A stretch of DNA of 35,230 nucleotides from CAYZIC01 sp964478335 (lineage in GTDB: Bacteria > Verrucomicrobiota > Kiritimatiellia > RFP12 > DVOR01), in NCBI GenBank assembly GCA_964478335.1, contig CAYZIC010000019.1, positions 1-35,230 of the forward strand, written 5' to 3'. Below the pieces are notes generated by a model. The model did not search any database. It was not told the DNA's origin and saw nothing but the letters and a program-made list of their open reading frames with translations. Numbering within the stretch: position 1 is the stretch's first letter; every line of letters starts with the position of its first letter. A program made the translations under genes and the position numbers. Shown piece by piece: positions 1 to 8,340 of the stretch.

Positions 1-66
1 TAGAGCATTTGATCAAGAAAAGTGCCTCTTTGGGTAAAAATAGTTCTTTCATTTCTCAGCGTAATC

Positions 67-75
67 TGCTATAGT
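67..75 (+). promoter_or_regulatory. Extended -10 promoter of the GreA-domain gene
   Basis: TGC followed by TATAGT forms an extended -10 element, 73 bases before the chosen ATG. No good -35 hexamer lies 16-18 bases upstream. The same nine bases precede tRNA-Pro at 3425-3433, which supports a real promoter form in this genome. The call is from pattern only. Confidence 0.5.
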
Positions 76-147
76 ATGTCAGTTTTTAAAGGCAAAATCG
101 GCATTTGCATTTGCAGCCGAATAACATTACAAATAAAAGGTGACAAA

Positions 148-2181
148 ATGGACGTATCTGAGTTTCTCAAGAAATGTGAAAGCGTGGTAGAGAGCCACGA
201 CTTTGCAGGAGCACTAGCTTGTGCAGCTGATTATGTGGCGCATACCGATGATTATAAGACAATCACCAAGGCCCAAATTCGTGAAATGATTCGTCGCACG
301 GCCACCACCGCAGAAGAGAAGCTGATTCTTGAAAACGTAAGCTTGATGGATGCGACCATCTCGAATTTGATCAAGCGCATCACCGTCTTGCTCAACATCA
401 AGCCCGGTGCCTATGTTTGCAGTAACTCTTGGGGCTTTGGTAAGGTCGTCAAGATTGACACCTTTTACAGCAAGGTCACCATTGACTTTAATGGTAAGCA
501 GGATCATATCATGAGCCTGGCCGTCGCAGGTCAAAGCCTCGTCATTGCCGATGAGAATCACATCATGACTCGCTTGCTTCACGATCGCGATGCGGTCTTG
601 GATCTGGCCGCCAAAAAGCCTGGCGACTTGATGCGTCTTTTTCTCAAGAGCTATGGTCCCACGGTCGTCACCAAGATCGAAGAAATCCTCGTGGACAATG
701 GTATCATCGCCAAGGATGCCTGGAAAAAGTTCTGGGAAAAGGTTCGCCAATCAGCTAAATCCGAAACCAGCCCAATCGAAATCCCAACCAAGCGCACCAT
801 GCCAGTTGTATTGCTTGAGTCTGTCGAAGACTATGGCGACAGCTGGTTGAAGAAATTCAAGGCCTGCCGCGTACCCAAGACCATTTTTGACGATGTCACC
901 ACCTACATCACCAGCCATAAGGGTGAGGCACTCAGCGCTGACTACGCAGCAGCCTTTTCTGCACGTCTCCACTTTGCCCTTTTGGGCACCTACAAGGCCG
1001 AGCCCTCTCGCTATGTCCAGATCATGAATTTGATGGAAGCGCTCGGCTACAGCAGTGAAGAAGAGATTACCGAGCAGTGCGACTACTTGCTTGATGAAGA
1101 CGATCTCACCTATTTGGTGGCCGCCAAGGGTCTCCCAGCTCGCGACATTGCGCAGATGGTGACATTCTTACTCAAGTATCGCCCCACATCCAAGGAGATG
1201 CTCTTGACCTCTTTGCCAAGTATGTCGGGTGTCTGCTTGAATGCGTTTCTCGATGTCCTCAAGGATGACGTGGATACTGGGGTCGTGGTCGCCAAGCACT
1301 TGACCGCATCTGAATCCGTTCCGGCGCTACTCGTCTGGGCATTGCGTAACCGCAAAACCATTTCAGAGAACTGGAAGATTCCTTGCCTAAGCGAATTGAT
1401 GATTCAGGCGATTCACGTAATTGAACAGCGCCTCTCAGGCGAATCGCTCAAGATGCGCAATACGTTGCAGGCATTCTTTGATTCAGTCAAGTGGCTCGAA
1501 GAAGTCTGCGCCACCCTCAGTGCCTTTGAGCGCCAAATCATCTTCCAGCGCGTGCAAGCAGCCTTTGGTTGGGAAACCGCCTCACAGCGCAACATCATCA
1601 ACCGCATGATCAAGATCGATCCCGAGTTGGCCAAGTTTAAGCGTCAAGTGGCCGCAGCAGTCATTGTCGAGCACCACACCTCCTGGCGTAGCTTGGCAGA
1701 GGCTCAACAAGCCCTCGACCAATTGACCCGTGTCGACCTCCCGAAGAACGCCCAAGACATCGCAACAGCACGTAGCTATGGTGACTTGCGTGAAAACTTT
1801 GAATACCACGCCGCCAAGGATCAGCAGCGTCAATTGCTCTCTCGCCAATCCGACCTCGCCCAAACGCTCAAGCGTCAAAAGGGGACTGACTTTGCCGATG
1901 CCACAACTGGTGCAGTGATGGCGGGTACGACGGTTACCTTTACGGTGGGCTCAGACACCCAAACCTACACCATCTTGGGTGACCTTGACCGCGATGAAGC
2001 GCTCAATATCATCTCTTGCAAGAGCCGCTTGGCGCTGGCTGTGATCGGTAAAAAGGTTGGTGAATCCGCCATGATCCCGACCCTTAAGGGCGACACCTTG
2101 GCAGAGATCACCAAGATCGAATTGCCCAATGCGGCGATCAAGGCCTGGCTAGATGTCCGCCCAGCAAGCACCCAAGCGTAA
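148..2181 (+). CDS. Large protein with C-terminal GreA/GreB transcription-cleavage domain
   Basis: A 677-residue protein. The last ~137 residues match GreA/GreB: the coiled-coil tip motif ARSYGDLRENFEYHAAKDQQ begins near residue 541 and keeps the acidic pair (D546, E549) that positions the RNA polymerase Mg2+ ion. A FKBP-like C-terminal part follows (GTTVTFTVGS, then SCKSRLALAVIGKKVGE). The first ~500 residues are largely helical and I do not recognise a domain in them. Ordinary GreA is about 158 residues, so this is a long fusion of a kind known from PVC bacteria. The ATG at 148 is chosen over a GTG at 22 because AAAGG lies 7 bases upstream and the extra N-terminus would span the promoter. 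Likely role: rescue of backtracked RNA polymerase, by family. The stop is 2 bases before the DHH gene, so the two are probably cotranscribed. Confidence 0.85.
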   Translation: MDVSEFLKKCESVVESHDFAGALACAADYVAHTDDYKTITKAQIREMIRRTATTAEEKLILENVSLMDATISNLIKRITVLLNIKPGAYVCSNSWGFGKVVKIDTFYSKVTIDFNGKQDHIMSLAVAGQSLVIADENHIMTRLLHDRDAVLDLAAKKPGDLMRLFLKSYGPTVVTKIEEILVDNGIIAKDAWKKFWEKVRQSAKSETSPIEIPTKRTMPVVLLESVEDYGDSWLKKFKACRVPKTIFDDVTTYITSHKGEALSADYAAAFSARLHFALLGTYKAEPSRYVQIMNLMEALGYSSEEEITEQCDYLLDEDDLTYLVAAKGLPARDIAQMVTFLLKYRPTSKEMLLTSLPSMSGVCLNAFLDVLKDDVDTGVVVAKHLTASESVPALLVWALRNRKTISENWKIPCLSELMIQAIHVIEQRLSGESLKMRNTLQAFFDSVKWLEEVCATLSAFERQIIFQRVQAAFGWETASQRNIINRMIKIDPELAKFKRQVAAAVIVEHHTSWRSLAEAQQALDQLTRVDLPKNAQDIATARSYGDLRENFEYHAAKDQQRQLLSRQSDLAQTLKRQKGTDFADATTGAVMAGTTVTFTVGSDTQTYTILGDLDRDEALNIISCKSRLALAVIGKKVGESAMIPTLKGDTLAEITKIELPNAAIKAWLDVRPASTQA

Positions 2182-2183
2182 GC

Positions 2184-3191
2184 ATGAGCGGCCGACTTAC
2201 AACCAATGAAACAAGCGCATTGAGCCTCCTCAATGCGCTTGCTCCTTTTTCTAGAATTGCGATTACAGGCCATGTCTCTCCCGATGGCGATGCGATTGGC
2301 TCCTGTGTCGCGATGGCACGAATCTTAACGCAACTAGGCCATACCGCAACCATTGCAATTGACCCTGAGACTGTGGGTCCACCACGCTTTCTCCTCAATT
2401 ACGCCCCAATCAATGTGCCAGAATCTTCTCTCAAGAGTGAGGATTTTGATGCGCTCTTGATGCTAGATTGCGCCAATCCATCTCGCATGCCGGAGGCGTT
2501 TCAAGCACTAGCAAAAAGTTTGCCGCTTTTTATTATCGACCACCATTGCTATGGGCAAGCCCCCAGCGAACCGCATTTCATCGACTCACAAGCTAGCTCA
2601 ACGGGTGAATTAATCTACACCTATGCCCAGGTTGCCCAAGTCGATCTAGACCGCGAGTCTGCCGAGAGCCTCTGGGTAGCATTGATCACCGACACGGGAC
2701 GCTTTGCCTATTCTTGTACCCATCCCAGCACATTGCGCATGGCGGCATCCTTACTTGACAAGGGCATCGACACCGCTACCATCAATGACATCATCTATCT
2801 CTACGCCTCTCAAGAGTCAATCACCCTCAAGCGCCGAGCTTACGATTCGCTCCGTACCGCCTGTAATGGTCTTGTCGCTGTGGTCACATTAAACCACGCA
2901 GACTTTTGTGAGACAGGCCTCAAAAAGACCGACGTTGAGGACATCATTGACATCCCTCGCTCCATCCTATCTGCTGGGGTAGCGATCTTTGTCTACGAGC
3001 CTGCTGAATCCCCTGGCCAATCACGTGCCAGCATTCGTACGCGTCCGCCCTATGATGCGACACTGATCGCCAAACCTTTTGGCGGCGGTGGGCACATCCG
3101 TGCGGCGGGATGCTCAATCTCTGGCTCTGCAGCCGAGGCCACGGCCAAGATCATTCAATCGCTTGAAGTGGCCATTCCCTCGCAAACCTAG
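2184..3191 (+). CDS. DHH/DHHA1 family phosphoesterase (NrnA-like)
   Basis: A 335-residue protein of the size usual for bacterial NrnA/RecJ-like phosphoesterases. All DHH motifs are visible: GHVSPDGDAIGS (H30, D34, D36), LMLDCANP (D95), the signature IDHH (D119-H121) and ALITDTGRF (D170). The DHHA1 motif GGGHIRAAG is near residue 300. These residues bind two metal ions (usually Mn2+) in the family, which degrades nanoRNA or cyclic dinucleotide products and pAp in the cytoplasm. Which substrate applies here cannot be told from sequence. The ATG follows the GreA-domain stop by 2 bases, which suggests translational coupling. No strong terminator follows before tRNA-Pro. Confidence 0.9.
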   Translation: MSGRLTTNETSALSLLNALAPFSRIAITGHVSPDGDAIGSCVAMARILTQLGHTATIAIDPETVGPPRFLLNYAPINVPESSLKSEDFDALLMLDCANPSRMPEAFQALAKSLPLFIIDHHCYGQAPSEPHFIDSQASSTGELIYTYAQVAQVDLDRESAESLWVALITDTGRFAYSCTHPSTLRMAASLLDKGIDTATINDIIYLYASQESITLKRRAYDSLRTACNGLVAVVTLNHADFCETGLKKTDVEDIIDIPRSILSAGVAIFVYEPAESPGQSRASIRTRPPYDATLIAKPFGGGGHIRAAGCSISGSAAEATAKIIQSLEVAIPSQT

Positions 3192-3424
3192 GGAGAGCTC
3201 GCCGTTGTGGTAAGTCTGCCAAGGGGTTGGCACTCTCACGACTGACGATCAACGAGAACGCTCCAAGTCCACTGACCGCTGCCTGTGACAAGATTTAAGC
3301 CCCACAACCCAAACCATCGTGGCGACGCAAGACGCCCATAATAGCATATCTAATTGATATACAGCGCACATTGCAAAAAAACACCCCATTTGTGCATTTT
3401 GTGCTTTCCTTTTTTGGGAAGATC

Positions 3425-3433
3425 TGCTATAGT
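3425..3433 (+). promoter_or_regulatory. Extended -10 promoter of tRNA-Pro
   Basis: TGC followed by TATAGT ends 18 bases before the first base of the tRNA, a fitting distance for transcription start plus a short leader. The -35 region is poor. The 3192-3424 intergenic stretch otherwise shows nothing I can name. Confidence 0.55.
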
Positions 3434-3451
3434 ACACGCATCTTTTAAAGA

Positions 3452-3528
3452 CGGAGTGTAGCGCAGTCTGGTAGCGCGTCTGCCTTGGGCGCAGAAGGTC
3501 GTGGGTTCAAATCCCGCCGCTCCGACCA
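3452..3528 (+). tRNA. tRNA-Pro (anticodon UGG)
   Basis: Full cloverleaf. The acceptor stem CGGAGTG pairs with CGCTCCG with one G-U. The D stem is GCGC/GCGC. The anticodon stem is TCTGC/GCAGA with loop CTTGGGC, which places TGG at 3486-3488. The T arm is GTGGG-TTCAAAT-CCCGC. Discriminator A at 3525 is followed by an encoded CCA (3526-3528). It reads CCA and, by wobble, other proline codons. Confidence 0.97.
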
Positions 3529-3535
3529 CTTAATT

Positions 3536-3563
3536 AGTCATCTCTTACGAGGTGGCTTTTTTT
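3536..3563 (+). terminator. Intrinsic terminator after tRNA-Pro
   Basis: AGTCATCTC (3536-3544) pairs with GAGGTGGCT (3549-3557) through nine pairs including two G-U, with a four-base loop TTAC. Seven T's run from 3557 to 3563. Confidence 0.75.
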
Positions 3564-3731
3564 GTATCTAGAGCAGCTGCTGTGCCTAGGCCTGCTTACA
3601 GGGTTTACATTGCGCTAAAATCCTCGTCGACGCGCCCATGAGAGCGTAGTGCCCCAAAACAGCCGCATTGCCTCCACTTTATCTCAAGTATGATCACATT
3701 TGTCCTTTACACAACAAAGCAGCTTTGTTAT

Positions 3732-3737
3732 TATAGT
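3732..3737 (+). promoter_or_regulatory. Possible -10 box for the DUF3332 gene
   Basis: TATAGT, the same hexamer as other promoters here, lies 54 bases before the ATG. The best -35 (TTTACA at 3706-3711) gives a 20-base spacer, which is too long, so this is weak. The rest of 3564-3791 shows no gene. Confidence 0.35.
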
Positions 3738-3791
3738 AAGCAGTTAAAGAGATTTCACACGAAATTGATTATACTTATAGAAAGGACACCT

Positions 3792-4205
3792 ATGAAAAAA
3801 GCACTCTACGGCGCACTTTGTGCACTGACCCTCATCACCGCAACAGGTTGCACGGGCAACTTTGCATTGACCCACGCAGTCTACAAGTGGCAAACTGGTT
3901 ATAGCGAACGCTGGACCAACGAACTTTGCTTCATTGTCAGCGCGCTCTTCATTTACCCCTTGACGACCTTTGTTGATGCGATGTTTTTGAACTCGATGGA
4001 ATTCTGGACAGGTAGTAACCCCATCCTTCATGCAGCTGACGGCACAATCGTCACCCGCCAAAGCGATAGCCTTGCCACGGTCATGACTCCCGAAGGTAAG
4101 CGCTTTGATCTCGCTCGCAATAGCGATGGCACCTTTACCCTCAGCGATGCAGCTGGACACAGCGTTACCGTTGACGGCATGGGTCAAATGATCGCTGCGC
4201 GTTAA
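3792..4205 (+). CDS. DUF3332 family lipoprotein
   Basis: A 137-residue protein. The start MKKALYGALCALTLITATGC is a lipoprotein signal peptide with the lipobox cysteine at residue 20. It is followed by the DUF3332-type segment FALTHAVYKWQTG, a hydrophobic stretch (FIVSALFIYPLTTFVDAMF), then a small beta-rich tail (GTIVTRQSDSLATVMT, GKRFDLARNSDGTFTLSD). The function of the family is unknown; the protein should be membrane-anchored. The ATG at 3792 is preceded by AAAGGA at the proper distance. A longer in-frame start at 3690 would hide the signal peptide. The gene is monocistronic, ended by a strong terminator at 4228. Confidence 0.85.
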   Translation: MKKALYGALCALTLITATGCTGNFALTHAVYKWQTGYSERWTNELCFIVSALFIYPLTTFVDAMFLNSMEFWTGSNPILHAADGTIVTRQSDSLATVMTPEGKRFDLARNSDGTFTLSDAAGHSVTVDGMGQMIAAR

Positions 4206-4227
4206 TCAATTCTTTGCTTAATTGATC

Positions 4228-4256
4228 AAGGTACAGCTTTGCGCTGTACCTTTTTT
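4228..4256 (+). terminator. Intrinsic terminator after DUF3332 gene
   Basis: GGTACAGC (4230-4237) and GCTGTACC (4243-4250) pair perfectly around a five-base loop, followed by six T's. The stem extends by AA/TT. Confidence 0.9.
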
Positions 4257-4277
4257 ATTCACCATCCTTACTCTATT

Positions 4278-5063
4278 ATGTCTCTATCTCTCACCATTCT
4301 CGCTAGCGGTAGTAAAGGCAATGCCATGGTACTCGAGTCCCGCGGTAAGACCTATTTAATTGATGCCGGTCTCAGTAGCAAGGCACTCTGCAGCCGTCTG
4401 TGTGCACGCGGTTATGATCCAGCAGCCCTCTCGGGCATCCTCATCACCCACGACCACAGCGACCACATTTCGGCAATTGATGTGTTTACGCGTAAATATG
4501 ATATTCCGATCTATGCTAACGAATCGACCGCAGCAGCAATTGAGCGTGGATGCAAACAGCCCCCAACCTTTGTTATTTTTGAATCCGACACCAGCTTTGA
4601 CTTAGACGACGGGCTCACGGTTGATGCCTTTAGAGTGCCGCACGATGCCGCCGAGGCAGTCGGCTATACTATCAGCACCGCCAAAAATAGACTCTTGATC
4701 ACCACCGATCTGGGCCAAATCAATACTGCCGTGGCACGTGCGATTTCTCGTGCGACAGCCATCGTACTCGAGTCCAACCACGACTATGAGATGTTGCGCA
4801 ATTCTGGGCGAGTCTCACAGCTCATTGGGCGCATTCATGGGCGGTTTGGCCATTTAGAGAACTGCGATGCCTGTCAGGCTATTGCGCAATTTGCCTCTCC
4901 GGCACTCAAGCATGTGATTTTGGCGCACCTTTCTGGCGATTGCAACAATCCTGCCCTCGCCAAGAATCTCATGTCTGCGACTATTCGTGAGATCAATCGT
5001 CCCGACATCACCATTGACATTGCGACCCAAGAGACAGGTGCCCCTACCCTCATCTTGAATTAA
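4278..5063 (+). CDS. MBL-fold metallohydrolase (YycJ/WalJ-like)
   Basis: A 261-residue metallo-beta-lactamase-fold protein. It opens with LTILASGSKGNAMVLESRGK and YLIDAGLSSKAL, typical of the YycJ/WalJ group. The metal motif ITHDHSDH is at residues 56-63 (H58, H60, D62, H63). Later metal-ligand candidates are RVPHDA, TDLG and VILAHLSGDCNN. YycJ-type enzymes are 5'-3' DNA exonucleases tied to mismatch repair in Gram-positives; the exact role here is inferred only to family level. No Shine-Dalgarno precedes the ATG at 4278, and an upstream in-frame TTG at 4239 would lie inside the terminator. The FmdB-type gene follows after 14 bases. Confidence 0.88.
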   Translation: MSLSLTILASGSKGNAMVLESRGKTYLIDAGLSSKALCSRLCARGYDPAALSGILITHDHSDHISAIDVFTRKYDIPIYANESTAAAIERGCKQPPTFVIFESDTSFDLDDGLTVDAFRVPHDAAEAVGYTISTAKNRLLITTDLGQINTAVARAISRATAIVLESNHDYEMLRNSGRVSQLIGRIHGRFGHLENCDACQAIAQFASPALKHVILAHLSGDCNNPALAKNLMSATIREINRPDITIDIATQETGAPTLILN

Positions 5064-5077
5064 AGAGAGCCCTTATC

Positions 5078-5329
5078 ATGCCGACCTATCAATATCAAGC
5101 CAAAACACACGAGCAATCCTGCGACCATTGCAAGGATGGCTTTGACATCATCCAAAGAATCGCCGACCCTAAGCTCATCACCTGCCCCCACTGTGGCAAT
5201 CCCATTGCCCGTGTCATTGCCGCGCCAGCACTCGGCCGCAGCCAGTCCAACCTGCACGATCGCGCCAAAGCGGCTGGGTTTCACACCCTCAAAAAGGTCG
5301 ACCACGGCACATTCGAAAAGATGTACTAG
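5078..5329 (+). CDS. FmdB-family zinc ribbon protein
   Basis: An 83-residue protein beginning MPTYQYQA, the hallmark start of the FmdB regulatory family. Two Cys pairs (C15-x2-C18 and C36-x2-C39) form a zinc ribbon. The tail carries the usual short basic region (LHDRAKAAGFHTLKKVD). FmdB was first described as a regulator near formamidase genes, but most members have no known role. It lies 14 bases after the MBL gene, probably in the same transcript. Its stop overlaps by 4 bases the stop of the convergent hydrolase gene. Confidence 0.85.
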   Translation: MPTYQYQAKTHEQSCDHCKDGFDIIQRIADPKLITCPHCGNPIARVIAAPALGRSQSNLHDRAKAAGFHTLKKVDHGTFEKMY

Positions 5330-6156
5330 TGCCGCTCGATAAACGCAATCATCTGCTCACAGCTCGACCGCCAATCCGCAGCACACGTCAGCGCATGGCT
5401 TGAGTGCGAATCAATAGCCTCAAAATAGGTCGCACGCGGTAAACAAGTTCTAGTGACTTGCGATACCACCACACGATCATTGTGGGGTAAAATCACCCCA
5501 ATGCCAGCCCCTCCATCACACTGTGTAGCGGCCTGGCGGGCTCTAAGCGAAATGCGCCCAGCAGCCAAATAGGAACAAGCCGAGATCAAGTGCGTCACAT
5601 GATAATGGCCACGAGGCTCGCCCTTGCACCGACGCAGAGAGCGAAAGACCGACGGCATCCACTGCGTCGACCAAATCAGCCCTCTAAAAAGCCCAACCAA
5701 ATAGCCGATCGGGATCAAGCGCTCAGTCTGCGATTGGAAATAAGGTGCCCACACAAAGAGCCCGACCGACTCCCCCAGTGCTCGATACTTCTGGTGCGTC
5801 AAAAAGGTCAGCGCCCCGCCCAGCGAGTGCCCCACCAGCCACACCCGACGGCAATCAGCCTTGAGTGCGCCATACGCCGCCTCCACCGCCTCCAACCAGG
5901 CACTTTCGTCTTGGTCAAAGGTATAATTCACCACGCTCACTCTGTAACCCCGCACCACAAGCACGTCAGCCACCCGATGCCAGGTAATCCCACAATCGGC
6001 AAAACCATGGACTAAAACAATACCCACATCGCCCTCCCCCGTGACAAAAGGAGGACTCTCAGTGGTTTCCTCAAAGTGCGCAACCAGCTGCACCCACACC
6101 CAATAGAGTAGATTGAGCAAGAGCCACACCCCTAAGCAAGCCCATAGGTAAATCAT
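5326..6156 (-). CDS. Membrane-anchored alpha/beta hydrolase
   Basis: A 276-residue protein. One N-terminal membrane segment (residues 1-26, rich in W and L) is followed by an alpha/beta hydrolase fold. VLVHGFADCG (near 48-55) is the oxyanion-hole HG motif, VGHSLGG holds the nucleophile S111, and HNDRVV (D227) and HSSHALTC (H254) supply the rest of the triad. The substrate is not predictable; esterase or lipase activity is the family default. The ATG at 6156 lies 2 bases after the DUF502 stop, so it is the last gene of a three-gene operon. The active site should sit on the outer face or in the cytoplasm depending on anchor topology, which I cannot settle. Confidence 0.85.
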   Translation of the reverse strand: MIYLWACLGVWLLLNLLYWVWVQLVAHFEETTESPPFVTGEGDVGIVLVHGFADCGITWHRVADVLVVRGYRVSVVNYTFDQDESAWLEAVEAAYGALKADCRRVWLVGHSLGGALTFLTHQKYRALGESVGLFVWAPYFQSQTERLIPIGYLVGLFRGLIWSTQWMPSVFRSLRRCKGEPRGHYHVTHLISACSYLAAGRISLRARQAATQCDGGAGIGVILPHNDRVVVSQVTRTCLPRATYFEAIDSHSSHALTCAADWRSSCEQMIAFIERH

Positions 6157-6158
6157 GA

Positions 6159-6887
6159 TTAGTGCTTCCCTTCGGTATCGTGCGGATGAAATGTTCTTAA
6201 AATGGCACTCAGAGGATCATCACTAGCCGTGGCAGAAGCCTCTGAGAGCGCACCAGCAGACATCACCAAATTAACCGCCGTCGCCACATCTAGACCCGTT
6301 GGACGCAATTCACTGCGCGGCACGATCAAATAAATCCCCGAGGTTGGGTTGGGGGTCGTTGCCACAAAGAGGTTCACAATCGCCTCATCATCAGGCAAAC
6401 CTCGCATCTGGCGGATTTCACGAGCCAGCTGCGCATCTGCCGGCAGAGTCGACATGACAAAGCCAAGAGAAAAGATCCCCTCTCGAGGATACTGCAACAA
6501 TACCACCTCTTGGAAGACCTCATTGTGACGATTAGCCAACCAGCCACACACCTGTCTCAAAAAGACATACACCGTCTTGATCAACGGCACCCGAGACAAG
6601 AGTGCATCCATTAAATGAAAGAGTTTACGGCCAACAAAGCGTTGGATAAACCATCCAATTAAAACAAATAGACAGACCGCCAAAAAGAGCGCCAAGATTT
6701 GAATCACCTTCTCCTCTACTGCAGGCATCGATTCAAAAAAGGCCGGCAAGATATCCCGAGGGAACCACGCCGTCGCCACGCCCATAAACCAATTCACCAC
6801 CCATAACGTCGTGATGATCGGCAGCATCAGCATCATGCCAATCAAGAAGTCAAAGCGAATGCGCTTGAGGAGCGAGGGGCGACTCAT
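6159..6887 (-). CDS. DUF502 family membrane protein
   Basis: A 242-residue protein. Two membrane segments lie near the N-terminus (FLIGMMLMLPIITTLWVVNWF and VIQILALFLAVCLFVLIGWF). The soluble region that follows shows DUF502 features: LLSRVPLIKTVYVFLRQV, VVLLQYPREGIFSLGFV, LFVATTPNPTSGIYLIVPRSEL. DUF502 is widespread and mostly uncharacterised. The ATG at 6887 forms an ATGA overlap with the stop of the flavin reductase-like gene, which argues for it over a GTG four codons upstream. Translational coupling with both neighbours is likely. A functional link to flavin reductase or hydrolase is not evident. Confidence 0.88.
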   Translation of the reverse strand: MSRPSLLKRIRFDFLIGMMLMLPIITTLWVVNWFMGVATAWFPRDILPAFFESMPAVEEKVIQILALFLAVCLFVLIGWFIQRFVGRKLFHLMDALLSRVPLIKTVYVFLRQVCGWLANRHNEVFQEVVLLQYPREGIFSLGFVMSTLPADAQLAREIRQMRGLPDDEAIVNLFVATTPNPTSGIYLIVPRSELRPTGLDVATAVNLVMSAGALSEASATASDDPLSAILRTFHPHDTEGKH

Positions 6888-7399
6888 GCTTTCACCCACA
6901 CACCCGTCACCTTGCCCACATAAAGCCGGTGGTAGTCACCCGTATCGAACCACTTCTCCCGCAAGTCAGCTGGTAACGCCTCAGGATCCATATCCTGACG
7001 ATAGATCACCTCACCCTGTATCACCAACTCAGCCTCCGCCAAGCCAGGAGCACCCGCACCCAAATCAACCAGCGAGAGACCCGCCTCAGCGACCTTATTG
7101 GGGTAGTCGCGTCCAGACCGCCTCCCCAGTGCCATCAGTGCCTCATCATAGTTAGGCCGAGCCAACTGACTCACGGTAAAGGTCCCCTTTTCCTCCAAGA
7201 TCGGATAGCTAAAGCGACTCGGACGCACCATGATATGCACTGCTGGCGCCCCACAAAATGTCCCCATTGCGCCCCAAGAGACCGTCATACTATTACTACC
7301 AGCCTCATCACCAACTGTCAAGACAAACCACTTCTTATCAAAAACCTTAAAAGGCTCCACTGACAAATCACAAACATCAATTGCTTTAAATAGACTCAT
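6884..7399 (-). CDS. Flavin reductase-like FMN-binding protein
   Basis: A 171-residue protein of the flavin reductase-like split-barrel family. Telling segments are GSNSMTVSWGAMGTFCGAPAV, VRPSRFSYPILEEKGTFTVS and AGLSLVDLGAGAPGLAEAEL. Such proteins bind FMN and act as NAD(P)H:flavin oxidoreductases or redox partners in the cytoplasm; the electron acceptor here is unknown. The ATG at 7399 has AAAGGA 6 bases upstream, so longer in-frame starts are rejected. It is the first gene of the operon with the DUF502 and hydrolase genes. A promoter is visible at 7422-7450. Confidence 0.85.
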   Translation of the reverse strand: MSLFKAIDVCDLSVEPFKVFDKKWFVLTVGDEAGSNSMTVSWGAMGTFCGAPAVHIMVRPSRFSYPILEEKGTFTVSQLARPNYDEALMALGRRSGRDYPNKVAEAGLSLVDLGAGAPGLAEAELVIQGEVIYRQDMDPEALPADLREKWFDTGDYHRLYVGKVTGVWVKA

Positions 7400-7421
7400 A
7401 ACAATCCTTTCATTTGCGACA

Positions 7422-7450
7422 ACCATACCACAACCCTCGGCAAAAAGCAA
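7422..7450 (-). promoter_or_regulatory. Promoter of the flavin reductase operon
   Basis: On the minus strand TTGCTT (7445-7450), a 17-base spacer and TATGGT (7422-7427) lie 22 bases before the ATG. TATGGT is also the -10 of tRNA-Ser. Confidence 0.55.
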
Positions 7451-7576
7451 GGATAAAAGCGAGTAACAGCACCTCCGCACGAATAGATCTCCCGGTGCGC
7501 AAAACCGCATACCAGGAGGCGTGAGAGGAGGATGAAATACCTCGTCTACTCGATTGAGCTAGGGAGGCGAGCACTC

Positions 7577-7639
7577 CCTACCTAGGAGTCGTCACCAACC
7601 TACCTAGGGGTGGGGGGGGTAACCTTAGGTAGGATTTTT
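7577..7639 (+). repeat. Inverted/direct repeat CCTACCTAGG with G8 run
   Basis: CCTACCTAGG occurs at 7577-7586 and 7599-7608. An inverted copy (CCTTAGGTAGG) lies at 7623-7633, followed by A and six T's. The second and third copies can form an 8-9 bp hairpin whose loop carries a run of eight G's. It resembles a terminator on the plus strand, but no gene lies upstream to be terminated. The surrounding 7400-8203 stretch is AT-rich and holds no gene I can support. Confidence 0.5.
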
Positions 7640-8203
7640 TGACTAACCTTACCACGTATCGAGAGATTTCTATTAAAAAAGACCAAATGGTTTGTTTGTC
7701 ATATTAGAAGTCATTTCTGGGGAGCGCTTAAGGCATAAATGCATTAATCGTCAAAAAAGATAAAGGTTGCTTACGCATGTGGCAAGTAAAAATGCGGAGC
7801 CCTGCAGTTGAGTGGACGTGTGGCATACGGATAGTAAATAACAGCGCATCCGTTCTTTTGTTTTTCATCTACATTAAATTCAAACAAGTGACTCAATTTT
7901 CCCATAATTTCATGATCCTTAGCGGTGTCTCTTTCTTTTGATGAGACATCATTGTCATTTCTATTGCCAAGTGGCAAGGGGTATTTGGGAAATCGCGCCT
8001 ATCATATGACATCTTTATCTTTTAATACTGCAAAAAATACATTATCGTATCAATGAAACTAGTGGGCGATGCATGAGTACGCCTATTGCTCCCATTGCTC
8101 TTATTCGTGGTTATTCTTTCATGCAATGCGTATGCTTGGTCTTGGCGAGCTCGCTAATCCCACGTCTTTAAAACAAATAATCCACCATTTCATCTTTTAG
8201 GGA

Positions 8204-8232
8204 TTGACATTTGAGGTGGTTTTTGATATGGT
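8204..8232 (+). promoter_or_regulatory. Promoter of tRNA-Ser
   Basis: Consensus TTGACA (8204-8209), a 17-base spacer and TATGGT (8227-8232), 14 bases before the tRNA. Confidence 0.8.
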
Positions 8233-8245
8233 ATGGCACGTTTTA

Positions 8246-8335
8246 GGAGAGATGGCAGAGTCCGGTTGAATGCACATGACTCGAAATCATGCACACTGCA
8301 AGGTGTCGGGGGTTCGAATCCCTCTCTCTCCGCCA
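8246..8335 (+). tRNA. tRNA-Ser (anticodon CGA)
   Basis: Acceptor GGAGAGA pairs with TCTCTCC. The anticodon stem CATGA/TCATG encloses loop CTCGAAA, which places CGA at 8282-8284 (reads UCG). A long variable arm (about GCACACTGCAAGGTGTC) marks a class II tRNA. The T arm is GGGGG-TTCGAAT-CCCTC, approximately. Discriminator G is followed by an encoded CCA. Confidence 0.97.
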
Positions 8336-8340
8336 ATTTC

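Noticed and set aside
7771..7977. 68-residue reading frame on the minus strand
   Set aside because: No family resemblance, no clear ribosome site and no partner gene; AT-rich intergenic background explains it.
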